Below, one piece after another: positions 44,551-55,592 of a DNA stretch of 64,000 nt; within the stretch, counting starts at the first letter, position 1; each line of letters opens with the position of its first letter. Under the pieces are notes generated by a model. The model did no database searches, was not told the origin of the DNA, and worked only from the letters and a program-made list of their open reading frames with translations. Both the position numbers and the translations under genes were made by a program. The DNA is from Siphonodentalium dalli (lineage: Eukaryota > Mollusca > Scaphopoda > Gadilida > Siphonodentaliidae): assembly GCA_032622095.1 (NCBI GenBank), contig CP136069.1, positions 44,246,194-44,310,193 on the forward strand, in the 5' to 3' direction.

Positions 44551-44805
44551 TTAACCCTTTGAGTGCCAGGGGCCGATATTATCGGCCCTAAACCTACACA
44601 ATAAGTCTGTTAAAGAATATAATAAAATATATTAAAATTGTAAAAAATTGTAAAAAAAAAATAAAAAAAAAAAAAAAATTGTTAAGCCAATGCATTCTCT
44701 TATATATGCGAGGCGACCTATGGTCGACTCGCATATATAAGAGAATGCATTGGCACAGGGTATATGGGTTGATACAAAAATCGGACCTGGCACTCAAAGG
44801 GTTAA
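44551..44805 (+). mobile_element. TTAA-A2 element, one cassette
   Basis: TTAA at both ends, A2 termini, small GGGCCGATATTATCGGCCC palindrome, A-rich spacer, one intact cassette. Confidence 0.85.
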
Positions 44806-44932
44806 TAATCATGATTACATCTTCAGGTCATCTTCATCATATTTGGTGGATTATGTCGCAATGACTTCTACCCCAGGTAATCATTACAGCAATACCTTCT
44901 ATTCTTGTTTAAAAAAAACTCCTATAATAGCA

Positions 44933-45198
44933 TTGAACCCTTCCATGACTGGAGCTTCCTGACATTTTGCGAAAAACCCTGTGCCAATGTATTCTCTTAT
45001 ATATTCAAGTCTCTCAAGGGAGCCTTGCATATATAAGAGAATACATTGGCCTAACAATATTTACCATGACCTTGTAAGCCAGTGCATTCTATTATATATA
45101 TGCTAGGCTCCATATGGGAGATGCACACATATAAGAGAATGCGCTGGCACAGGATCTTTAATGCTGCACCAGCGCAACTCCCATCATGAAAGAGTTAA
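44933..45198 (+). mobile_element. TTAA-A3 element
   Basis: Left border TGAACCCTTCCATGACTGG, both cassettes diverged, right end GCTGCACCAGCGCAACTCCC, TTAA at 45195-45198. Confidence 0.75.
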
Positions 45199-45464
45199 AT
45201 CGAACTTAATTCATACAACTTTTGCTGATTGTACATATAAATTTGAATATTTGGGGCTAAAGCACTTTAGGTCCCTGTTAAAACATTAACAAATAGTGCT
45301 AAATACAGCTGTATTTCTACTATCTCTAATAAAATTATTACCATTGTAAAGCACCTGACTGAAAGTCTTTTTTGATTTATTTTACAAAACATAAATCTCT
45401 TTCAACTCAGCAAGTGGTCTCAAATAATTGGACTTCAATGCAAATCATTTACGCAAGCCTTGAA

Positions 45465-45711
45465 ATAGTGTGTCTATCATTTGCAGAATGAGGTCCCCAG
45501 AGGGTGAATTTAGTGATGCTACCCCGCATAGCGGGCTAGCATCACCAAATTCATCCTCTGGGGACCTCATTCTGCTTACACCTCAGCAGAATGAGGTTCC
45601 CAGAGGGTGAATTTGGTGATGCTAGCCCGCTATGCGGGGTAGCATCACTAAATTCACCCTCTGGGGACCTCATTCTGCAAATGACAGACACACTATTTCA
45701 AGGCTTGCATT
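45465..45711. mobile_element. C-family element, two-palindrome form
   Basis: Almost identical in layout to the copy at 12089-12342, including GCTTACACCTCAGCA between the palindromes. Flanks CATTTACGC and CATTTAGGC form a 9-bp direct repeat with one change. Confidence 0.8.
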
Positions 45712-46695
45712 TAGGCTCTGAAATTTACATCACATTTCTTAGATCCGATGATTCCATTCTTTCCTCCGCATAACGCACAGAGGTCCACACATAAGTTTAA
45801 TACTCCAGATTTTTCACCAATTAAGCACATACAATGGGTCATACTCGAAATCGTTTTTCACTTTCATATGTGAGAAATCACCCTGCTGTGATTTCGAGAA
45901 TTTATCACAATGAATTCTAGACACTTTAAGCTTTCATTAAATTGTTCACTCAAATGTGCAATTTTATCCCTCTTTATGATAATTTTTTTCGATTCACAAT
46001 TGAAATCCTCTGATGTAATTTTGATCTGATATCATTACCTAAGCAATTGAGACATGATTGCATGATTTGACTTCAATGCCTTTCGTCACAAGCTGCCGTC
46101 TAATGACAGGGCATCAAGCACAGTCAACATGTCAAGCAGGCAGACTTTCACTAAAGAAATTCATAAATATAATTTTATACTCCATGCAGCAGAATGATGA
46201 ATTGATTTTGAATTGATCGTGCTGTGAAGCGATTTAACCATTCTCCTGCGTGTAAAACAGCTCAGAGTGGAACAAAATCTGCAAATGTCATAAAAGTTAC
46301 TGTGCACTTGCAGAATGGAGAATTAAACTATTATTGATGAAAAATTCAACCACATTGGCTTTAAGATTTCAAAACACATGACACCTGATATTGCATAGAA
46401 ATTAACTACTTATTCACACCAAATCAATAACCAATGAACATAGGAAATAGTTCCGCTAATGACTCTAAATCATTTTCATACATTAAAGAATGAGATTTGT
46501 TGACAATTAGAATATAAATTCTTGAAATTCTATTATTTTTTTTCAGACATAACACAGATCCCATTTAAATGTGAATACATTTCTTGTAATGACTTTCATA
46601 TCTGGAATCTCAAAACTTTTGACATGGTAAACAGAAACAAACAATTTTCATATTACAGTAAATATGGGATTTCAGAAAAAAATCACCATTATTTT
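45712..46695. other. unannotated interval
   Basis: Repeat-poor. At 46531-46546 a T-rich tract ends in TTTTTTTTCAG and is followed by an open frame (DITQIPFKCEYISC...) to a possible GT donor at 46627. This could be an 80-base exon but the evidence is only the splice signals. Confidence 0.3.
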
Positions 46696-46790
46696 TTAAA
46701 CAACTCACATATAGTTAAGTTATCAGATTGAATGAACATTATACAAAGTTTAAAATGATCCAAGAAAGTTTCAACCTTATTTTTCTAAAT
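46696..46790 (+). repeat. 95-bp direct repeat flanking A1, left copy
   Basis: TTAAACAACTCACATATAG ... CCTTATTTTTCTAAAT. Identical to 47186-47280. Confidence 0.95.
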
Positions 46791-47189
46791 TTAACCCTTT
46801 ACCCAATAGAAGGGCCCTGTGCCAATGCATTCTCTTATATATGCGAGTCGACCATAGGTCGCCTCGCATATATAAGAGAATGCATTGGCTTAACACATTA
46901 AAAATTATAAAATTGTTAAAGAATGTAAGAAAAAATGGTAAAAAGTGTAATTTTTTATTTTTTTTAGGCCAATGCATTCTCTTATATATGCGAGGCGACC
47001 TATGGTCGACTCGCATATATAAGAGAATGCATTGGCACAGGGTATAACTGTAACTATCACAATGTGGTCAAGGAGCCGGTTCCAATGATATCCATATTTG
47101 TATGGTTCTATTGAGACAGACCGAAGATATTTTAGGCTGTTGAAGCTTTATTTGGCCGGTTTTGGCCGGTTTGTTGGGTAAAGGGTTAA
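46791..47189 (-). mobile_element. TTAA-A1 element between identical direct repeats
   Basis: Full-length A1, reverse orientation, TTAA at 46791-46794 and 47186-47189, both cassettes intact. Flanked by the 95-bp repeat on each side. Confidence 0.9.
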
Positions 47190-47280
47190 ACAACTCACAT
47201 ATAGTTAAGTTATCAGATTGAATGAACATTATACAAAGTTTAAAATGATCCAAGAAAGTTTCAACCTTATTTTTCTAAAT
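47186..47280 (+). repeat. 95-bp direct repeat flanking A1, right copy
   Basis: Starts with the TTAA closing the A1 element and is followed by another TTAA at 47281-47284. Confidence 0.95.
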
Positions 47281-47562
47281 TTAAAGCCCTGTTTGTCTGG
47301 CATTGTAACAGCGGGGAGCTGTCTTCCCTTTGAATTGAAACTGCTGCAGACAACTAACCTTTTGTTGGTGCACCTGCCCTCAGAAGCAAAGTGATTAGCA
47401 ACATTTTTGTGAGGTTTGAAGCATATTGACAGATGTGAAGTAAATATCGGTGCTTCCTATCAGTGTATGCAGGTGTATGGGGAAGGAAGTGCATCATCCA
47501 GACTACACACCTGAACATGGGTTTCCTAATGATACTACATGTATTACTATAATGAATGCATA

Positions 47563-47692
47563 CAGTAATGCCCGAAGTATATGACCCTTTAACCACACTG
47601 AGAGCTTTCCTATGAATGGCAACAAGCCATATTTCCGACTAAATCCTGAAAAGTTACCCATAATTCTGCTGTGGTTAAAGAGTCGATTACTG
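47563..47692. mobile_element. foldback-B, asymmetric-end subtype, left arm deleted
   Basis: CAGTAATGCCCGAAGTATATGACCC joins GAGAGCTTTCC, then a right arm that ends early (AGAGTCGATTACTG), losing TTTAGGGCA. TA flanks. Confidence 0.8.
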
Positions 47693-47849
47693 TAGTTTCA
47701 ATGTTCTAAATATCAGCATTACATGGGATTGAGAAGCCTTGACATGCTAATAATCGCCTCATACTGATGTCGGGCCACAGGGGCAAGGAACTGCACAAAC
47801 TGTAAAATAATTCACTGCTTTATTGAACCAGGTTCCCAATTTGTGGTAT

Positions 47850-47975
47850 TTTTATTCTTTTATTATCTGTTGCCTGCTTATTTTTCCTGAACACCCCTCC
47901 AGATGATTAATAGACCTTTCCAATGTACACTTTAATAACTCAGTGGGAGAATCCATTCAGCATAGAAAGGATTAA
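47850..47975. mobile_element. D family right part
   Basis: TTATTATCTGTTGCCTGCTT, GAACACCCCTCCAGATGATT, GAGAATCCATTCAGCATAG and AAAGGATTAA with TTAA at 47972. Left end not found. Confidence 0.6.
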
Positions 47976-48004
47976 AATAACACTGATCTAAAAAACAAAA
48001 ACTG

Positions 48005-48131
48005 CAGTAATGCTCTAAGTAATCGACTCTTTAACTACAGCAGAATTATGGGTAACTTTTCCGACTAAATCCTGAAAAGTTACCCATAATTCTGCTGTAG
48101 TTAAAAGAGTCGATTACTTAGGCCATTACTG
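48005..48131. mobile_element. foldback-B, short form with mirrored variants
   Basis: 127 bp. Left arm to GTAACTTTT, then directly CCGACTAAATCC and the right arm. Variants AACTACAGC and CTAAGTAATCGACTC appear in both arms (GCTGTAGTT, GAGTCGATTACTTAG). The left flank is TG, the right TA. Confidence 0.85.
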
Positions 48132-48860
48132 TATGTTCAAAGCTCAACAATCCCATGTCACCGGCAATATACCGGTATGGGTAACAATGATTTACTAGTA
48201 ACTCCAGGCTTACATCTGAACATGGAAAACAATTAGCACTTTGAAGGGAAATTTCCCTGAGCTCGAAACATGAGAATAATAATGCTGGAGACATACGTTT
48301 GCCGAGTGTTGGCCCGAGACACCAGGGTTTGCAACAAGACACCGGGGTTCGCAATGACGACGAGTGCAATAGAATAGAGTTGTTTGCCTGACAATCACGA
48401 GCAGATTATGGTATTTCTGACATCGAAATCAATATTAAAACTCAAGTGTCAAGACGGAAGCAGACAGGCATTGTATAGTGTTTCTAGCCGAGTCTACAAT
48501 TTCACTGCGTAATCAATATAAATCGGAGTTATAACCAGCGAGGATTGAACATGCCAGATTCTAGCGATATTTAGGCCGTGATCGGAATTTAGCATATAGT
48601 TCAATATATGACGTGACATTTGCACAGAAATACATTCTTCAAAGCATGTTTTCATCATTGATAATTAGTCTGAAAGATGCAAAAAGAACCCAAAATGGTT
48701 TGCGACTGCCGTGAATACATCATACACTACATCATAAGTAATGCCAGAAAGAGAAATTAGTCATATAAATGAAAAATAATTTGTGTTGGGAAGGCGGCAT
48801 ACAAATTCCAATCCTTGACAGTGAAGTGAACATATCTGTAACTGTAGTCCTGGATATGTT
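48132..48860. other. unannotated interval
   Basis: No gene or repeat recognised. Confidence 0.35.
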
Positions 48861-49060
48861 CAGTAATGCTCTAATTAATCGACTCCTTAACCACAGCCGA
48901 ATTATGGGTAACTTTTCAGGATTTAGTCGGAAATATGGCTTGTTGCCATTCATCGGAAAGCTCTCCAATGAATTGCAACAAGCCATATTTCCGACTAAAT
49001 CCTGAAAAGTTACCCATAATTCCTCTGTGGTTAAGGAGTCGAATATTTAAAGCGTTACTG
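48861..49060. mobile_element. foldback-B hairpin element, tip shortened
   Basis: CAGTAATGCTC to GCGTTACTG. The right arm starts at CCAATGAATTGCAACAAGCC, missing GAGAGCTTT. Right flank TA, left flank TT. Confidence 0.8.
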
Positions 49061-49129
49061 TAGATGAGTCAGAGGGTCAATCCTCAATTGAGACCAATGC
49101 AAACATCAGTAACTTTAGGTCTAAAATCA

Positions 49130-49370
49130 TTAACCCTTTCAATACAGGAGCCACGCTGGTGCAGCATTAAAGACCCTGTGCCAGTGCATTCTCATAGGGA
49201 GCCTCAATATATTAAGAGATTGCACTGGCAAACAAGGTCAAGGTAAATAATGTTAGGCCAATTTATTCTCTTATATATGTGAGGCTCCCTATATAATTCA
49301 TTGACCGTCAATCAGTGATTGACCCGGGTTTTCACAAAATTTCAGGAAGCAACTGTCATGGGAAGGTCAA
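49130..49370 (-). mobile_element. TTAA-A3 element, degenerate
   Basis: TTAACCCTTTCAATACAGGAG, GCTGGTGCAGCATTAAAGAC, two damaged cassettes, TTTTCACAAAATTTCAGG, end GGAAGGTCAA. Confidence 0.65.
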
Positions 49371-49453
49371 TGTTAGCAACTTCTTGAATAAATGTACTTT
49401 ATTCAGAGACCATGAGACCATAATTAGAACATTTCTTCATATATCAGTAATTA

Positions 49454-49693
49454 TTAACCCTTTGAGTGCCAGGGGCCGATCTCATCGCCCCTAAACCTAC
49501 AAAATAAGTCTGTTAAAGAATATAAAAATAAATTATTAAAATTGTAAAAAATTGTAAAAAAAAAAAAAATTGTTAGGCCAATGCATTCTCTTATATATGC
49601 GAGGCGACCTATGGTCGACTCGCATATATAAGAGAATGCATTGGCACAGGTATATGGGTTGATACAAAATCGACCTGGCACTCAAAGGGTTAA
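49454..49693 (+). mobile_element. TTAA-A2 element, one cassette
   Basis: TTAA at both ends; the small palindrome has lost one base pair (GGGCCGATCTCATCGCCCC). One intact cassette, A-run spacer. Confidence 0.85.
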
Positions 49694-50363
49694 TTAATTT
49701 TTATTTAATTATTAATTTAATTAAAGTTGTCAATGATAGGATGGTGGTTATACCCCCACCCCACTCTGATGAAGATTTGAACCCCCCGTGAGTTGTATAG
49801 GGTTAACTACAGAATCATCACTGGCACAGGTTGTATAGCTAAATATCATAATAACTATAGTAATATCACACACATTCATCCTAGGGGCAGAAATATTACA
49901 CATTATTCATCGCTGAAGGCGGAATGTTTTCATTGCGGTTAAAGAAACTGCCGAATATTTTTTAGCCAGGTTTCCCTTTCATGCTGTTTGCGGATGAATC
50001 GCTGGACGGAGCCTGCTAGTCTAGGGCAGGGAATAAGAACACATACTCTGAGGTGTTATTTGCCATTGAAGTTCACCTAGCAGAGACACAGTGGTAAATG
50101 GGGCAGATTAGAGTAAATATACCGCGAGTTGCTTCATGTGATCATGCTAAAGACTCCATTGGGTCCAGCCACAGACAACGTAATTGTGAGGTGTTGTTTT
50201 TGTCGTTATCTCTGTCACTGTGTCAATTATCTAGTAAATATGTTTTATTTTTATATTTTCTATATATCAAGATATACCCTCAGGTGATTATTCTTATAAA
50301 TACAAAATTCGGCTGATAAACATTGCATACGTCAATCATATTGTACAGAAGGTATCTGAGCTA
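49694..50363. other. unannotated interval
   Basis: Short A/T-only stretch at 49690-49725; otherwise nothing recognised. Confidence 0.35.
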
Positions 50364-50576
50364 CAGTAATGGCCGAAGTATATGAACCTTTAACCACAGC
50401 AGAATTATGGGAAATTTTTCATGATTTAGTCAGAAATATGGCTTACTGACATTCATTGGAAAGCTCTCAGTGAGAGCTTTCCGATGAATGGCAACAAGCC
50501 ATATTTCCAACTAAATCCTGAAAAATTTCCCATAATTCTGCTGTGGTTTAGGGGTCGATTATTTAGGTCATTACTG
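50364..50576. mobile_element. foldback-B, asymmetric-end subtype, complete
   Basis: Left end CAGTAATGGCCGAAGTATATG, right end GGGGTCGATTATTTAGGTCA then TTACTG, TA flanks. Best full-length example of the subtype. Confidence 0.85.
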
Positions 50577-51114
50577 TACCTTGCTGTTTTGTTGGTACAC
50601 TTTTAGGTTATATCATCGAGGTGGCAGTCTCCATCAGCAATAAAAGTAACAAGTATCAGCCAAAATTAAAGTCAGCTGCTTGAGTCAGCAGAAAATTAAA
50701 AATCAAAGCAAGATGTTTTAAATCCATAAATTTTAAAAACCTACTTTTCCGTTTTGAAAACAGCTGGAACAAAGCATTATTTAAAATTACATGGTATGAG
50801 TTGCATGACCCATAGCAAGTTCCGTTGTTTTTGCAACAACTCGATAAACCACCCATTCACCAGCCACCCATCATTCACACAGTGTATTCACAATAAATAC
50901 AGGAAGCATGCATTCTTAGCATGCATATTCCTCACACACACCACAGTTTAAGTTGAACAGCTGTTCTGAAATTTTTCCGATAACAGATTCAATAGGAATC
51001 TTTCAATAACAATGTTTCCATAATCTTAGCGATGAAAGCGGAGAACTAGTTCGGCCACAAAATATTGATCCAGGCCGCAGTAACTGTATATGTTGTCATC
51101 ATCCCAAAGTATGT
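50577..51114. other. unannotated interval
   Basis: No gene or repeat recognised. Confidence 0.35.
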
Positions 51115-51184
51115 TTAACCCTTCAATCACTGGAGCTTCGTGAAATTTTGGGAAAGCCTGTGCCAATGCATTCTCTTATATATG
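51115..51184 (+). mobile_element. TTAA-A3 end fragment
   Basis: TTAACCCTTCAATCACTGGAG, TTTTGGGAAAGCC and the first half of a cassette, cut after CTCTTATATATG and joined to C-like sequence. Confidence 0.6.
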
Positions 51185-51310
51185 ATGCTAAATGTTTTTC
51201 ATAGAGGGTGAATTTGGTGATCATAGTCCACAGTGTGGAGTAGTGTCACTAAATTCACCCTGTGGGGACCTCATTCTGCAAATGACAGAGACACTATTTC
51301 AAGGCTAATA
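51185..51310. mobile_element. C-family end fragment
   Basis: ATAGAGGGTGAATTTGGTG palindrome arm, CATTCTGCAAATGACAGAG, ACACTATTTCAAGGCT terminus. Confidence 0.65.
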
Positions 51311-51419
51311 TAATACTTCCAGCCATTTTCCAGTGATTTCAATAGTCTATGTGGCAGTATGTGTCATTATCGCCCATATGACACCCCCATGTTCCAAAAC
51401 GAAACTGCTATAGTGGTGG

Positions 51420-51702
51420 CAAATAGCACCTGACAAAAGCGCGTGCTAACCACACATCTTGGAAAAGCGACATTCAGTGACCAGAGGTGTTGGTTAATTG
51501 AAATAGGAAGAATATGTTTTACAGAAGATATCAGTCGTGGTTTGGTTTTGAAATAAAACTGAAATAAAACAGAGAAACTGTAAAAAAACGCACATCACTT
51601 ATTGGTAGAATACTGGAAATCAGTGCACCATACCTTTGTTTAATCCCCAGGGGTTGGTATACCATTGAAGCTGTCATACTGTATTTGAAATTCTAAGCCT
51701 GT
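51420..51702 (-). repeat. dispersed repeat E, copy 2
   Basis: Reverse complement of 32599-32877. No foldback-B sequence at either border here. Confidence 0.75.
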
Positions 51703-51809
51703 GCCATCCCCATGGAGTCAGATAAGTTGCCATGGAACCCTATAAGTGATTCTTCCCATGGAACGTGATATTGTCAATACCTATACATAATTTATTACCT
51801 CCCAGCACT

Positions 51810-52560
51810 CTGTGCAGTTTTCAATGTTGTAAAAACCACAATAATCCCATGTGAATCATCAACGCCTAGTTTAACATCAGTGTAACATTATCTATCGATT
51901 GTGCAGAACAGATTACATAGAAAAACGAGGAATTTGCAACATGTAGACAATGTTGTAAAAACCACAAAAATCTCACATGAATAATCAGCACCTACATGTA
52001 GTTTAATATCAGTGTAATTGCATGTATTGTTCATGCATTATAGATTACATGGATAGGAAGAATGAAGAGTTTGAGCATGAACATTATGTAACGTGTAGAC
52101 AAAGTTGTAGAAACCAGAACAATCTCATGTGAATCATCAATGCCTAGTTCAACATCAGTGTAATTGAATCTAACTGAATGTGAAGTAAAGGTTACATGAA
52201 TAGTAAAAATGAGGACTTTGAGGAAAAAAAACCTTATGTAACATGCAGACATATATTATTATATACCTATCGAAGCAAATCAATATTAAGTCATGTCTAG
52301 ATTAGCATCTACAAGTGTAAGTGTGTCTATTGTTTACATGGATAGTAAATACAAGAAGTTTGAACATTAATAATATGTAACATGTGGACACATAACTGCC
52401 ATCAAAGCAAATCAAATAAGGAAAAGCCATTCTAGTTTAGAATCCACCAGTGTAAGTTTATTTATCATTTCTGCTGTACAGATTACATGGATAGTGAATA
52501 ACGAAGAGCTTGAGCATGAACATGTAATGTGTGGACATATAACAGCAATCTAAGCTAATC
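51810..52560 (+). repeat. degenerate tandem array, unit about 130-150 bp
   Basis: About five units. The landmark GATTACATGGATAG or a variant recurs at 51911, 52043, 52190, 52332 and 52481, giving spacings of 132, 147, 142 and 149. Other shared pieces are GTTGTAAAAACCACAA, CATCAGTGTAA and ATGTAACATGTGGACA. Units are strongly diverged, so the array is old. Confidence 0.75.
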
Positions 52561-52677
52561 AATAAGGACAAGCTATGAAATAACTCATAACAATGAATAT
52601 AAATTAAAATTTAGAACCCACTCAGAACGTTTCTAAAATATATTTTATAACATCAAAATTAATAGTGCTTTAAGCCT

Positions 52678-52933
52678 TTAACCCTTTCATGATGGGAGCT
52701 GCGCTGGTGCAGCATTCAAGATCATGTGCCAGTGCATTCTCTTATAGGGAGCCATGAATATTTAAGAAAATCCACTGGCTTTAATAAAAGGTCGAGGTAA
52801 ATATTGAAAGGCCAATGTATTCTCTGATATATCTGAGGCCCCCTATGGGAGACTCGCATATACATGTGTTATAGAATGCATTGGCACATGGTTTTCACAC
52901 AATTTCAGGAAGTTCCGGTCATGGAAGGATTAA
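52678..52933 (-). mobile_element. TTAA-A3 element
   Basis: TTAACCCTTTCATGATGGGAG, GCTGGTGCAGCATTCAAGAT, two cassettes (first with lost centre), end GTTCCGGTCATGGAAGGATTAA. Confidence 0.75.
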
Positions 52934-53914
52934 TATCTCAGCATTCGTCTAACCATTTTAATGCTCAATACTAGCAGCTGAGTAGTTACATGATTCCCAT
53001 TGATTCATTTGTATGCTCAGCTAATGAGTTCAAGAACAGCATCAGGCTGTTTGTTGAAGTTATAATATGAACATGCTTTAATACCAATGAAATCATAAGA
53101 TTGTTTCCCTGCTGGTGTCTACCTATAATATATGAACACTTTTATGCTCATGCAGCATAATGAAAATGTATGAATGCATGTAAAATATATGATTATAATG
53201 AATACCCTCTGAGACAGACTGAGGTGCAAGTGTATTAATCAAGTGAACCCAGTGAGATACTGCACAAAAAATCTATAGTGAGATTGATATTAACGGCAGT
53301 AAAACAATAGAGAATGGTCCGATGACTTCGAAATCAATACGGTGTGTTTTTTTCTAATCAGCGGAATGTGATTGCTGCCGTGCACACTCGCACATTGAAA
53401 AAGATCAATATCGCAGATCATCAACGCGATCTACTCAGATGAAATCTTATCGGTCTTAAAAAATGGGTGATGAGCTTGTGAACGACATTAGGGAATTGAT
53501 TCGAGAAATGGAGAATAGGGACAATGTAATTGAAATAGACTATAGACTCTACAGGGTTTCGGCAAGTGGAAAATAAATGAGTTCGTTTGGAAGACAAAAA
53601 ACCCAAGAGGGCAACCCAACTGAAATGTAGCCATTTTCGTACACCTCAGCTAATCAGATAGCAACCAACTTGCCGGGAAATTCAAAATCTGAAATTCTCT
53701 TTGAGAACTTTTAAGTATGCACAAGAAGCTTTATCAACAGATTTCTACAGAACATACTTCTATGAGAAGCTTTGGAAGAACAATTCTTCAACCCGGCAAG
53801 ATCTAAAAATATTACCAGGGTCTGTGGTGGCACTTGCGTCATTCAATACCACCAGTCAGGAAAGCCCACATATTTAGTGGAATATACAGGTTGATGAAAG
53901 TTATCACCTTCATC
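52934..53914. other. unannotated interval
   Basis: No gene or repeat recognised. Confidence 0.35.
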
Positions 53915-53990
53915 AAAAGGCATGACTGGAGCTTCCAGATATTTTGCGAAAAACCTGTGCCAATGCATTCTCTTATATATATAAACTCCT
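53915..53990 (+). mobile_element. TTAA-A3 end fragment
   Basis: GCATGACTGGAGCTTCC, ATTTTGCGAAAAACC, half a cassette, then unrelated sequence. Confidence 0.55.
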
Positions 53991-54129
53991 GAGAAAATTT
54001 AGTAAAAATAATTTTGTTAGGCAAAAGTAAATTTTGGGGCAGCACGAACCCTGACTACTACTGAATTCAAACTATAAAGTTTTGACTTGTTTTATCAACA
54101 GACGTCTATAGAACACAAGTTCATAGCTA

Positions 54130-54342
54130 CAGTAATGCTCTAAATAATCAACTCCTTAACCACAGCAGAATTTTGGGTAGCTTTTCAGGATTTAGTCGGA
54201 AATATGGCTTGTTGCCATTCATCGGAAAGCACTCACTGAGAGCTTTCCGATGAATGGCAACAAGCCATATTTCTGACTAAATCCTGAAAAGTTACCCATA
54301 ATTCTGCTGTGGTTAAGGAGTCGATTATTTAGAGCATTACTG
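54130..54342. mobile_element. foldback-B hairpin element
   Basis: Complete 213-bp copy, TA flanks within a longer AGCTA direct repeat. Arms meet at GAAAGCACTCACTGAGAGC. The GCTC outer variant is shared by both arms. Confidence 0.85.
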
Positions 54343-54561
54343 TAGCTACCTTATACCAGAACAATCATCTGCCCCGGGAATGGAAAACATTCAAGAACAG
54401 CTGCGGAAAATCGACCAGTTTAAGCGAAGAGTATGTTTACTAAGCCAACAGACAATCATTTATTTATCCTCCATGTTTAATAAAATCCAAACAAAGTTGC
54501 AGATGGGGGTGGTTTGTTCTGAGAACTATCAGTAATAAGCTCGACACATGCTACGCTGGTT

Positions 54562-54930
54562 TAAGCCTTCAAATAGCGTGTCTGATATTTGCAGAATGAG
54601 GTCCACAGAGGATGAATTTAGTGATGCTAGCCAGCTACGTGATGTAGCATCACTAAATTCACCTTCTGGGAACCTCATTCTGCTTAAGCCTCAACTGCTA
54701 TGTGAGAGATAGGATCATATTGAAGTTCCCCAGTTGAAGTTGGTGATGTTCACCCATTTATAGTCACCTCGATTGTGCATTTTATCTTCGGCAAATTATG
54801 GGGAAATGAAACCGAACAGAAGGGAAAAAGTAACTGAAAACAATGTTAATTTGAGACAATAGATACTTCCCAGAACATGAGGCCTACCCGGTATAAAGCA
54901 GAATGAGGTCTCCAGAAGGTGAATTTCAAA
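54562..54930. mobile_element. C-family element, long form, right end lost
   Basis: AAGCCTTCAAATAGCGTGTC end, first outer palindrome, AAGTTCCCCAGTTGAAGTTG and CACCTCGATTGTGCATTTTA modules, ACTTCCCAGAACATGAGGCC; the second outer palindrome stops after GGTGAATTT. Confidence 0.7.
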
Positions 54931-55447
54931 TTGGCTTTCTGTTGGAATTTTGACATAAACTTAATTATGAGTTGCCAGCAGTGAATGGTCATGTGTAGTA
55001 TTTCAAACAAATCATAAACAAATCAAGGGGGATAATTCTCACAAAGGGCGTGATGAAGGACTCCTAGTGTCTGCTCACAGATCCCAGCAGGCTGCTCAGT
55101 ATCTTGTTTTGATCTGGGAACAGTTAACAAATGGCATGATATACCTCTGGAGATCTATTGTAAACAGATTTAATTGAAATGAAATTCTCCCTGAAAGCAG
55201 CTGACTGCAGATAAGAGGAAAGCTATACCCCCAGAATCCCCAGATACCAGAAAGCTAAATAAACACCCATTAGAATCAAATGGGGGACTTTTCTCAAGAA
55301 ATATGTCTCTAGTTTAACACTTTAAACAATATGCTTCTTCAATTCTGGATTTTATTTCTTTGTTAGAACACACCATGGCTTCAAAGAAAAAAATTCATCA
55401 GAACTGGCAATATAAATACTTCTCATAGTATTTCCATAACATTAAAC
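54931..55447. other. unannotated interval
   Basis: No gene or repeat recognised. Confidence 0.35.
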
Positions 55448-55592
55448 ACCAATCCCGGCCTCTGTTGGCACTGCACAAATGCATTGTATATGGATTGGAA
55501 AAGGTAGTATTTTGAAGATGCAGCCACCCCCCCAATTGCACCTCAGTGGATTGCTAACGTGGCATGCTCCTATTAACTGAGCCACCAGAGCT
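55448..55592 (-). mobile_element. tRNA-derived SINE candidate
   Basis: On the minus strand GGTGGCTCAGTTAATAGGAGC (55570-55590) is a good A box and GAGGTGCAATTGGG a degenerate B box some 35 bases on. Followed by GGGGTGGCTGCATC and a body ending near GGCCGGGATTGG. This is the layout of a tRNA-type SINE; a functional tRNA is unlikely because the acceptor stem does not pair. Confidence 0.5.

Noticed and set aside
46547-46626. Possible 80-base exon after a T-rich acceptor
   Set aside because: Only splice-like motifs support it; kept as a remark in the interval entry and not called.
55523-55592. Functional tRNA gene on the minus strand
   Set aside because: The B box is degenerate and there is no pairing acceptor stem; better explained as a SINE head.
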